A stretch of DNA of 64,000 bases, taken from assembly GCA_965220825.1 (NCBI GenBank), contig OZ244839.1:2232001-2296000 (forward strand), read 5' to 3'. The notes under the pieces are model-generated. The model ran no database searches. It had not been told where the DNA came from and was given only the letters and a program-made list of their open reading frames with translations. Of this stretch, positions 36,631 to 43,854 are shown in pieces. The stretch is from G965220825 sp965220825. GTDB taxonomy: Bacteria > Pseudomonadota > Alphaproteobacteria > UBA828. The stretch's first letter is position 1. The number at the start of each line of letters is the position of its first letter. The translations under genes and the position numbers were made by a program.

Positions 36631-36721
36631 GATCGCCCTCGTCATGCATGTCGTCGCGGCAGGACGCGCCCGCCTGCCCGCCGCATGGTCTCACAGATGC
36701 GGGCACGGTGCCACACGGAGA

Positions 36722-36843
36722 GCCCGCAACGGGCCGAAGGCCCGTCTTCAGCGATGGCAAAAAAACATGCGGGCCTGGAGACCCGCGCACCCAAAACAAC
36801 CAAAAACCCCGCTTCGGTGCGCGGGCCGGGAGACCCGCGCACC
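36722..36843. repeat. Hairpin repeat, copy F: one half-element and one short hairpin
   Basis: The stretch 36729-36791 matches the loop and right arm of copy C (GCCGAAGG, then GGCCTGGAGACCCGCGCAC) but has no left arm. It is followed at 36816-36843 by a compact hairpin GGTGCGCGGG/CCCGCGCACC with an eight-base loop. This looks like a deletion product of two adjacent copies. It lies between hyuA and the stop of the cupin gene and could terminate the latter. Confidence 0.68.
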
Positions 36844-36861
36844 TGACAAAGCGGGCGCGGC

Positions 36862-37197
36862 CTACTTGTACTCGACCAGCACCTCCCGATAGGGGGTCGT
36901 GCCGACATTCTTGGCCTTGTGGCGGGCGGGGACGCGCATGCCCTTGCCCGGCTCGGACAGGACCTCGATTTCGTCACCGTCCACCAGCAGCGAAAACACG
37001 CCGCCCGTCGGGATGTCGATCGTACCCACGTCGTTGCCGTGCTCGTCCGTCACCTGCAAGGGCGCGCCCGAGATCGCGTACCACATGTAGCTGCGCTCAT
37101 GGGTGTGCATGGGCGTTTCCTCGCCCGGGGCGAGCTCGAAATTCCAGACGGCGACCTTGTCATTCTCGAAGACTTTCTCGGTTCCCACACCGGCCAT
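36862..37197 (-). CDS. Small single-domain cupin protein
   Basis: A 111-residue protein built of one cupin beta-barrel. The segment FELAPGEETPMHTHERSYMWYAISG carries the two histidines of the HxH metal motif. A second motif near the C-terminus is weak (VPARHKAKNVG). Cupins of this size bind a metal or small ligand and have many roles. The ATG at 37197 follows GGAGAT, a clear ribosome-binding site, and is preferred over an ATG twenty codons upstream. Gene neighbours (hydantoinase, OsmC) give no clear pathway. Confidence 0.72.
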   Translation of the reverse strand: MAGVGTEKVFENDKVAVWNFELAPGEETPMHTHERSYMWYAISGAPLQVTDEHGNDVGTIDIPTGGVFSLLVDGDEIEVLSEPGKGMRVPARHKAKNVGTTPYREVLVEYK

Positions 37198-37326
37198 GAC
37201 GGGATCTCCTCGATTGCACATCCGTTTCGTAAGAGCATAGCGACTTCCGTCCGTCAAGCGACGGCCGGCCCGCCCGCTCGCCGCGGCGACGGTCTCGCGG
37301 CCGGCCCATCCTCCGCCGCCGGCGGA

Positions 37327-37788
37327 TCAGGGCCTCGTCACGTTCCAGGTCGCGTTGATCTTCGTGCCCGCCCGGGTCAGGACGACCGTTACCGGGCAGC
37401 GCTTCTCGAGGTCTTCGCGGAGCCGTGCGATCTCGGCGTCCGACGCCGACGTGGTGAGGTTCATGGTCAGATCGATCGCGGGGAACGGCAGTGTCGCGGG
37501 CGTCGTGTTGCGGATTCCGTCGGTGTCGAAGGCGGCGTCGAGGGACATGGAAAGATCGTCGATCTCGATCCCCATCTCCTCGGCGATCAGGTGGGAAACC
37601 ACATTGAGGCAAGCGAGGAATGAGGAGAGCATCGTCTCCAGCGGTGTGGCGGCGCTGTCGCTCCCGCCGCGCACCGCCGGCTCGTCGACGATCACGGTGT
37701 GCTGGCGCGTGCTGGCTTCGAGGCGGCAACGGCCGGTGGCCTTGGCATCGATGATGAAGTGATGAATGGGCGGCAGGTCGAAGGTCAT
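37327..37788 (-). CDS. OsmC-family peroxidase-like protein
   Basis: A 153-residue protein with the OsmC/Ohr fold. The N-terminal sheet is followed by SAATPLETMLSSFLACLNVVSHLIAEE, whose cysteine is the expected first redox cysteine, and by CPVTVVLTRAGT with the second. The pair reduces organic hydroperoxides in Ohr and OsmC proteins with lipoyl or thiol partners. This member belongs to the broad OsmC group with a VVSHLIAEEMGIEIDD pattern rather than classical Ohr. The ATG at 37788 follows GGGGAGG. No OhrR-type regulator is adjacent. Confidence 0.82.
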   Translation of the reverse strand: MTFDLPPIHHFIIDAKATGRCRLEASTRQHTVIVDEPAVRGGSDSAATPLETMLSSFLACLNVVSHLIAEEMGIEIDDLSMSLDAAFDTDGIRNTTPATLPFPAIDLTMNLTTSASDAEIARLREDLEKRCPVTVVLTRAGTKINATWNVTRP

Positions 37789-37969
37789 GGGGTCCTCCCC
37801 TCGGGCTCGGAGCGATCGTTCGGCGCCGGGCCATGCCACCACGGTGCGCGCCGTGCGCACAAGGGAAGTCCGGGCGCCGCGATCCGGACGCATCATGCCG
37901 TATCGACGCGCGTGCGGTTGCGGCGGCCCCGGCGGCGGCACTATCGTGGAAGGGGGCAAGGAGGACGAC

Positions 37970-38254
37970 ATGGGGATCGACAGTCGGCTGCTTGACGACA
38001 TGGCGCGGGTCGCGGGCGGGGCGCTGGGGGCGGCGGGCGGCTTGCGGGAGGAGGCCGACGCCCTCCTCAAACGCCGCCTGGAAAAGATTCTGGCCGGGAT
38101 GAATCTGGTCCCCCGCGACGAGTTCGAAGCCGTCAAGGAGATGGCGACCAAGGCCCGGAGCGAGAACGAAGCGCTTGCGGAACGGCTCGACCGGCTGGAA
38201 GCGAGCCGCGCCGCCGGGGAAAAAGAAGACGACCCGTCCCCAAGCCGCGACTAA
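37970..38254 (+). CDS. ubiK: UbiK/BMFP-family accessory factor
   Basis: A 94-residue protein with two amphipathic helices and a coiled-coil: LLDDMARVAGGALGAAGGL, then VPRDEFEAVKEMATKARSEN and an ALAERLDRLEA heptad stretch. This matches the BMFP/YqiC (UbiK) family, a membrane-associated trimeric coiled-coil that assists ubiquinone biosynthesis and shows fusogenic activity in vitro. The ATG at 37970 follows GGAGG. It is transcribed toward the YbjN-proC pair, an order I believe recurs in alphaproteobacteria. Confidence 0.83.
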   Translation: MGIDSRLLDDMARVAGGALGAAGGLREEADALLKRRLEKILAGMNLVPRDEFEAVKEMATKARSENEALAERLDRLEASRAAGEKEDDPSPSRD

Positions 38255-38304
38255 GCGCCACCGCCATGAGACGAAAAGCGCAGATTTAGGGTTTCGCCCC
38301 CCTG

Positions 38305-38326
38305 CCACCACATTATATTGTGGTGG
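38305..38326. promoter_or_regulatory. Perfect inverted repeat upstream of the ybjN-like gene
   Basis: CCACCACA and TGTGGTGG are separated by TTATAT, a perfect 8-6-8 palindrome with an AT centre in a GC-rich setting. It lies 40 bases upstream of the preferred ybjN start (38367) and touches the ribosome-binding region of the alternative start at 38334. The size and symmetry fit a dimeric regulator site. It is vaguely NrdR-box-like in its centre, but occurs singly and not near a ribonucleotide reductase gene. Confidence 0.5.
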
Positions 38327-38366
38327 CCGCAGCATGCGGTCTATAACCCATTGCGAGGCGGTGGGC

Positions 38367-38870
38367 ATGGCGATGGTTCTGGCGGATACAGGTGCGGCGG
38401 CTGGCGACCCCCTCGAGGCGGTCGAACGGGTCATGACGGCGGATTCGCTGCCGTTCGAACGCATGGGAGACCAGGAGATCGCCGCGTCGTTCGAGGGCGG
38501 CTGGTGCGATTATCGACTGTGGTTCGCCTATCGCCCGGACCTGCATGCTCTCCACTTCGCAAGCGCCTTCGACATGCCGGTTCCGCAACGTCGTCTCGCC
38601 GCGGTCCATCCCCTTCTCAGCCTGATCAACGAGCGTCTGTGGGTCGGCCATTTCGACCTCTGGACCGGAAAGGGGCAGCCGACCTGGCGCCATGCGCTCC
38701 TGCTGAGGGGCCTCCGCGACGCTGAAGACGAGCAGGTCGCGGATCTGCTCATGCTCGGCGTCGGCGAATGCGAGCGGTTCTACCCGGCCTTCCAGCAGGT
38801 CGTCTGGGCAGGGATGGACCCGGAGGAAGCGCTCGCCGCGGCCTTGATAGAGCCCCGGGGGACCGCCTGA
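38367..38870 (+). CDS. YbjN-domain protein
   Basis: About 167 residues with a YbjN/sensory-transduction-regulator-like domain. Segments such as CDYRLWFAYRPDLHALHFASAF, NERLWVGHFDLW and CERFYPAFQQVVWAG are typical of the alphaproteobacterial form. The biochemical role is unknown; the fold resembles type III secretion chaperones and YbjN affects motility and stress in E. coli. The ATG at 38367 gives the usual N-terminus; one at 38334 adds eleven residues. The stop overlaps the proC start by one base (TGATG), so the two are co-translated. Confidence 0.78.
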   Translation: MAMVLADTGAAAGDPLEAVERVMTADSLPFERMGDQEIAASFEGGWCDYRLWFAYRPDLHALHFASAFDMPVPQRRLAAVHPLLSLINERLWVGHFDLWTGKGQPTWRHALLLRGLRDAEDEQVADLLMLGVGECERFYPAFQQVVWAGMDPEEALAAALIEPRGTA

Positions 38871-39679
38871 TGGGCCGCGTTCTCCTGGTCGGCGGAGGAA
38901 AGATGGGGGGCGCCCTCGCCGCCGGCTGGATGCGGGGCGTTCTGGAACCGGCGGAAATCGCCGTGGTCGAGCCCGACGAGGCGGCGGCCGATGCCCTCCG
39001 CGGCCTCGGCCTCCTCTGTGTGCCCGAGCCCGGCGCATTGCCGCCGGAGCACGCCACGCCCGAGGTGGTCGTCTACGCGGTGAAGCCGCAGGTCATTGCG
39101 GACGTGCTCCCCGACCATGCGGGCCGGGGCGCGGCCGGCGCGGTCCATATGTCGGTGGCTGCGGGAATCCCCATCGCGTTCATCGAGAGATATCTCGAGG
39201 GCGCGGTGGTGCGCGCCATGCCCAACACGCCCGCCGCCATCGGCCGGGGCATGACGGTCGCCTGCGCCAACGGCGCGACGAGCGCCAGGCAGCGCGCCTT
39301 CTGCGGGCGGCTTCTGGAGGCCGTCGGCGCCGTCGCCTGGATCGAGGACGAGGCCCTGATGGACGCCGTGACCGCGGTTTCCGGAAGCGGCCCCGCCTAT
39401 GTGTTTCTGCTGGCGGAATGTCTCGCCGAAGCCGGCGTCGCCGCGGGCCTGCCTGCGGATCTCGCCTCCCGCCTCGCGGTGCGAACGGTAAGCGGTGCCG
39501 GTGCGCTGCTGGAGCAGTCGGGGGATGACGCACCCACCCTGCGGCGGAACGTGACGAGCCCCGGCGGCACGACCGAGGCCGCGCTCTCCGTCCTCATGGC
39601 GGAAGACGGGCTCGCGCCCCTCCTGACCCGCGCCGTGCGCGCCGCCGCCGAACGCTCCCGCGCCCTCGCCCCCCGCTGA
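38870..39679 (+). CDS. proC: Pyrroline-5-carboxylate reductase
   Basis: A 269-residue enzyme, the normal length. The N-terminal NADP-binding motif is VLLVGGGKMGGALAAGW, followed by AVKPQ and MPNTPAAIGRGMT. The C-terminal family signature is AVSGSGPAYVFLLAECLAEAG with SPGGTTEAALSVL. It catalyses the last step of proline synthesis, reducing pyrroline-5-carboxylate to proline in the cytoplasm. It starts on the last base of the ybjN stop codon, so the two form an operon. It converges with queG. Confidence 0.95.
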   Translation: MGRVLLVGGGKMGGALAAGWMRGVLEPAEIAVVEPDEAAADALRGLGLLCVPEPGALPPEHATPEVVVYAVKPQVIADVLPDHAGRGAAGAVHMSVAAGIPIAFIERYLEGAVVRAMPNTPAAIGRGMTVACANGATSARQRAFCGRLLEAVGAVAWIEDEALMDAVTAVSGSGPAYVFLLAECLAEAGVAAGLPADLASRLAVRTVSGAGALLEQSGDDAPTLRRNVTSPGGTTEAALSVLMAEDGLAPLLTRAVRAAAERSRALAPR

Positions 39680-39758
39680 AGCCGCCGCGGAAACGGAACG
39701 CGGCAGACACCGCGCATCCAGCAGATGCCGCCCGGCACGCCCGTGCGCCGCGGCGCGA

Positions 39759-40895
39759 TCAGGCCGAATGCCACTCCGCCCGCACGGCCGGGTCGCGCTC
39801 CATCGGGAGGTGGCGCGCGCGGAGCGCTCCGTACGCGGCCCCCACCGCGAGCCGGCCCAGCGCCCAGACGGCCATGGCGCGAACCAGATCGGAATGGTCG
39901 GCAAGGAGCCGGCGGACTGCAGGAAGGCAGCGCGCATCACGGGAATTTCCCATCGCGATCAAGACATTGCGGACGAAGCGGTCGCGCCCGATCCGCTTGA
40001 TGGGACTGCCGGAGAAGAGTTGACGGAAGGCCGCGTCGTCGAGGGCGGCGAGGTCCGCAAGGCGCGGTGCCACAAGCGCCGCACGAGGCAAGAAAGCGTA
40101 TTCCGCGGTGCGCCGGGCGAACTTGTTCCATGGGCAGACCGCAAGGCAGTCGTCGCAGCCATAGATGCGGTTGCCCATGGCGGCGCGGAACTCCCGCGGA
40201 ATATGGCTCTTGTGCTCGATGGTGAGATAGGAGATGCAGCGCCGCGCATCGAGCCGGTAAGGGGCGGGGAAGGCGTCGGTGGGGCAGGCGTCGAGGCAAC
40301 GCCGACAGGAGCCGCAGCGGTCCGCCGCCGCCTCGTCCTCAGGCAGCCCGAGGCTGGTGAAGAGCGTTCCGAGGAAGAGCCACGAGCCCTCGCGACGAGA
40401 GACCAGGTTGGTGTGCTTGCCCTGCCAACCGAGCCCCGCCTGCGCGGCGACCGGCTTCTCCATGACGGGGGCCGTATCCACGAAATATTTCACATCCGCG
40501 CCCCAGCTCTCGACCACGAAACGGGCGAGCTTCTTGAGACGCTTCTTGAGGACGGTGTGGTAGTCGGCCCCTTGGGCGTAGACCGAGACCACCCCCAGGC
40601 TAGGCGCTCCGAGCAGGCGAAGCGGATCCTGCGCCGGCCCGTAGGCGAGCCCGACTACGACCACGCTCCGTGCGTCGGGCCACAGGGCTCGGGGCGATGC
40701 GCGTCGTCGCACGGTGCGCGCGAGCCATGCCATATCGCCCTCATACCCCCGGGCAAGAAAGCCCCGCAGCCCCGCGCCGGTCTGCGGCAGGGCCCGGGCG
40801 GGGGCGATCCCCGCCGCATCGAAGCCGAGCGCCCGCGCGTGATCCAGGATCGCCCGTCGCGCCTGCAGCGGATCGTAATGCGCCGGCCTCGTCAT
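39759..40895 (-). CDS. queG: Epoxyqueuosine reductase
   Basis: A 378-residue cobalamin-dependent iron-sulfur enzyme that reduces epoxyqueuosine to queuosine in tRNA, the last step of queuosine modification. The N-terminal part has GIAPARALP and the YAQGADYHTVLKKRLKKL segment. Two 4Fe-4S motifs are complete: CGSCRRCLDACPT and CDDCLAVCPW. The C-terminal region (about 300-378) is helical and HEAT-like, as in the known structure (VRRLLADHSDLVRAMAVWALG). It stands alone, converging on proC with about 80 bases between the stops. Confidence 0.95.
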   Translation of the reverse strand: MTRPAHYDPLQARRAILDHARALGFDAAGIAPARALPQTGAGLRGFLARGYEGDMAWLARTVRRRASPRALWPDARSVVVVGLAYGPAQDPLRLLGAPSLGVVSVYAQGADYHTVLKKRLKKLARFVVESWGADVKYFVDTAPVMEKPVAAQAGLGWQGKHTNLVSRREGSWLFLGTLFTSLGLPEDEAAADRCGSCRRCLDACPTDAFPAPYRLDARRCISYLTIEHKSHIPREFRAAMGNRIYGCDDCLAVCPWNKFARRTAEYAFLPRAALVAPRLADLAALDDAAFRQLFSGSPIKRIGRDRFVRNVLIAMGNSRDARCLPAVRRLLADHSDLVRAMAVWALGRLAVGAAYGALRARHLPMERDPAVRAEWHSA

Positions 40896-41110
40896 CCCGC
40901 CTCTCCCTCAGGGTTCCGCGAGTCTCCATCCGCCCGCCGCCGCCCGCAAGGCCGGGTCACGTCCTGCCTGTGGATAGGCCGGACTCCAAGTCTGATTTTC
41001 TTTTCTAATCGAAAATACAAGCACCAGCGTATGATAATTCTGTCCTATTACATAGTTTTATTCGTTTTTGTGGACTCGCCGATGGTCTTCGCCCGTGCTA
41101 CAATCACGTC
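40896..41110. promoter_or_regulatory. AT-rich divergent promoter region between queG and the DUF1223 gene
   Basis: The right half (about 40990-41100) is strikingly AT-rich for this window and contains TATGATAAT at 41030-41038, a good minus-10-like element facing the DUF1223 gene, and several T tracts. No hairpin repeat of the dispersed family is present and no small gene was found. Confidence 0.45.
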
Positions 41111-41893
41111 ATGATTTCGGATACAGGGCGTTGGGGGGCGGTATTTGCGGCGCTGCTCGTTGTGGCGGCGCTATCGGCGCACCCCGCACCGGCCAAGGGC
41201 GGCGAGGATAACCGGCCGATCGTCCTGGAGCTCTTCACGTCCCAGGGCTGCTCGGCCTGCCCCGCGGCGGACAAGCTGCTGAGGGACATCGCGGCGACAC
41301 GGGACGACGTGATCGCGCTCTCTTTCCATGTCGACTACTGGGACTATTTCGGCTGGGCCGACCGCTTCGCCACGTCCGAGACGACGGCGCGCCAGCAGGC
41401 CTATGCGGACATGTTCGGCGTTTCCTACGTCTACACCCCCCAGATCGTGCTGGACGGCACGCATGAGCTTCTTGGCTCGGACCGCGACGCGGTGGTCGCG
41501 GCGATCGAGAGAGCGCGGGAAGAGGCGCGGCCCCGCGTGCCGGTGCGCATGGCCCATATGGAGACCGGGGGGCTGGGTGTCGAGCTGGGCGCCGCCGATT
41601 ATGAGGGGAAGGCCGCCGTCTGGCTGGTGGTTTTCGACCGCCGGCATGTCACGGACGTGAACGCCGGCGAAAACGGTGGGCGCCGGCTGGTCAACTATCA
41701 CGTGGTCCGCAAGCACCGGCGGATCGGGACATGGTCGGGCGATGCCATCGCGCTCGAGATCTACCCGGAGGGCGACCCGCAGCCCGGGCTCGTGTCCATG
41801 GATTATGGCTGCGCCGTCCTGGTTCAGGAAGAAGGCGGTGTCGGCCGCATCATCGGCTCGCACGCGATCTGGGCGGACGACACGCCGCTGTAG
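41111..41893 (+). CDS. DUF1223 secreted thioredoxin-like protein
   Basis: A 260-residue protein with an N-terminal signal (FAALLVVAALSAHPAPA). Directly after it comes VLELFTSQGCSACPAADKLL, the DUF1223 hallmark with a CSAC dithiol at a thioredoxin-like position. Further conserved segments are FHVDYWDYFGWADRFA and YTPQIVLDG. Probably a periplasmic redox protein; no enzymatic activity is known to me for the family. It is transcribed alone from the AT-rich region and converges with htpG, 15 bases from its stop. Confidence 0.87.
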   Translation: MISDTGRWGAVFAALLVVAALSAHPAPAKGGEDNRPIVLELFTSQGCSACPAADKLLRDIAATRDDVIALSFHVDYWDYFGWADRFATSETTARQQAYADMFGVSYVYTPQIVLDGTHELLGSDRDAVVAAIERAREEARPRVPVRMAHMETGGLGVELGAADYEGKAAVWLVVFDRRHVTDVNAGENGGRRLVNYHVVRKHRRIGTWSGDAIALEIYPEGDPQPGLVSMDYGCAVLVQEEGGVGRIIGSHAIWADDTPL

Positions 41894-41908
41894 GACCGGA
41901 GCCCGCCT

Positions 41909-43804
41909 TCAGGATTCCAGCGAGCGCGACACCAGCCCCGTGATGCGCCGCGTAAAGGCCGCCGGATCCGGCACCGGCTCGCCCTCCAGGATGCGGGCCT
42001 GGTCGAGCAGCAGATAGGCCGCGTCCTCCAGCACGTCGCTCGCGCCCTTTTGGCCCACCATGGCGGCGAGAGTGCGGATCAGCGCGTGGGAGGGGTTGAC
42101 CTCGAGCACGCGCTTCTGCACCGGCAGGTCGTGCTGGTGCTGGCGCAGCAGGCGCTCGAGATGCATGTCCAGATCGCCCTGCTCCGCCACCAGGCAGACC
42201 GGGCTTTCGGTGAGCCGCTCGGAAGTCCGCACGTCCTTCACGTCGTCGCCGAGCGTGAGCTTCACCAGCGCGACCAGCTTGTCCATCTCGCCCGCCGGCG
42301 TCTCCGCGGCCACCGCCTCGCCGTTGTCCTGCGCCGGCGCGAAGCGGGCGAGGTCGGCGGCACCCTGGGTGATGGAGCGGAAGGGCTTGCCCTTGTAGTC
42401 GCCGACGGTGGGCAGCCAGAACTGGTCCACGGGATCGGCCATGAGGAGCACGTCGAGCCCGCGCGCGCGGAAGCCCTCTACCTGGGGGCTCCGGCGCAGC
42501 CCGTCACGATCCTCCCCGCTCACATAGTAGATGGCCTCCTGATCCTCCTTCATGGCGCCGACATAGTCGTCCAGCGACAACCACTTCGCGCCCTCGTTCA
42601 CCGACTGGAAGCGGGCAAGGGCAAGCAGCGGGTCCTTCCGCTCCCCGTCCTCGTACAGCCCCTCTTTCAGCACGGGGCCGAAATTTTCCCAGAACGCCGC
42701 GTAGCCCTCCGCGTCCTTGGCGGCGCGCTTCGCGAGGTCCGAGAGTATGCGCTTCACGACACTCCCACTGATCTTCGCGAGTATCGGATCATGTTGGAGG
42801 GTTTCCCGGCTCACATTGAGCGCGAGATCGCTGGAATCGACCACGCCGCGCATGAAGCGCAGCCAGGGCGGCAGGAGCCCCTCGCATTCGTCGGTGATGA
42901 AGACCCGCTTCACATAGAGCCGCACCCGGTGACGGCGCGCCGGATCGAACAGGTCGAAAGGCGGCGTGTCGGGAACGAAAAGCAGCGCCGTGTACTCCAT
43001 GCGCCCCTCGGCGCGAAGATGGATCCGATGCCAGGGCTCACCCGGCATGTGGGCGACGTGATGATAGAACTCCCGGTACTGGTCCTCGTCGATCTCGCTG
43101 GGCGGGCGGCTCCAGAGCGCCGAGCCCTCGTTGATCGTCTCCTTCTGTCCGTCGGCGTTCTCGAGGCGGATGGGGAGGCCCACATGATCCGAATAGGCGC
43201 GGACGACTGCGCGCAGACGGTCAGGCTCCAGAAACTCCTTCGCCTCCTTGCGCAGATGCAGGACGATGCGGGTGCCGCGCGACGCGTCCGCGTCCGAAGA
43301 GACGGAAAACGATCCGGTTCCTTTCGATTCCCAGCGCCAGCCTTCCGCCTCTCCCGCCCTCCGGCTCGAGACCTCGACCCGTTTGGCCACCATGAAGGCG
43401 GAATAGAAGCCGACGCCGAACTGGCCGATAAGGCCGGCAGCACCCCGCGCCTCCGCGCCGTCCTCTTCCTCCGCCGCCATCCGGGTCATGAAGGCCTCGG
43501 TGCCGGAGCGCGCGATCGTTCCCAGATTCTCGATGAGCTCGTCGCGGTTCATGCCGATGCCGTTATCGGAGACGGTAAGCGTGCCGGTCCGCGCATCGGG
43601 CTTCAGCGTTACGGCGAGCGCCGCATCGTCACCCAGAAGATCGGGCTCGGTGACCGCCAGATAGCGCAGCTTGTCGCAGGCGTCGGACGCGTTGGAGATC
43701 AACTCCCGCAGAAAGATTTCCCTGTCCCGATAGAGCGAGTTGATCATGAGGTCGAGCAACTTGCTCACCTCGGCCTGAAAGGCGTGACTCTCCGTGCCGG
43801 CCAT
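41909..43804 (-). CDS. htpG: Chaperone HtpG (Hsp90)
   Basis: Full-length 631-residue bacterial Hsp90. The N-terminal ATPase domain shows LLDLMINSLYRDREIFLRELISNASDA, the ATP-binding DNGIGM motif and GQFGVGFYSAFMVA. The middle domain has ETLQHDPILAKI with the arginine that completes the active site. The C-terminal dimerisation domain follows. A cytosolic ATP-dependent chaperone active in heat and redox stress. The ATG at 43804 follows CGGAGGAG. It diverges from the helicase gene. Confidence 0.96.
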   Translation of the reverse strand: MAGTESHAFQAEVSKLLDLMINSLYRDREIFLRELISNASDACDKLRYLAVTEPDLLGDDAALAVTLKPDARTGTLTVSDNGIGMNRDELIENLGTIARSGTEAFMTRMAAEEEDGAEARGAAGLIGQFGVGFYSAFMVAKRVEVSSRRAGEAEGWRWESKGTGSFSVSSDADASRGTRIVLHLRKEAKEFLEPDRLRAVVRAYSDHVGLPIRLENADGQKETINEGSALWSRPPSEIDEDQYREFYHHVAHMPGEPWHRIHLRAEGRMEYTALLFVPDTPPFDLFDPARRHRVRLYVKRVFITDECEGLLPPWLRFMRGVVDSSDLALNVSRETLQHDPILAKISGSVVKRILSDLAKRAAKDAEGYAAFWENFGPVLKEGLYEDGERKDPLLALARFQSVNEGAKWLSLDDYVGAMKEDQEAIYYVSGEDRDGLRRSPQVEGFRARGLDVLLMADPVDQFWLPTVGDYKGKPFRSITQGAADLARFAPAQDNGEAVAAETPAGEMDKLVALVKLTLGDDVKDVRTSERLTESPVCLVAEQGDLDMHLERLLRQHQHDLPVQKRVLEVNPSHALIRTLAAMVGQKGASDVLEDAAYLLLDQARILEGEPVPDPAAFTRRITGLVSRSLES

Positions 43805-43854
43805 CGGCTCCTCCGTTGCAATCGGTCTCGGCCGTACTCTGACGCGCGCTATAT

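Noticed and set aside
32293..36846. A 1517-codon plus-strand open frame across hyuB and hyuA
   Set aside because: High-GC antisense artefact. The minus-strand genes have full family motifs and the plus frame shows none.
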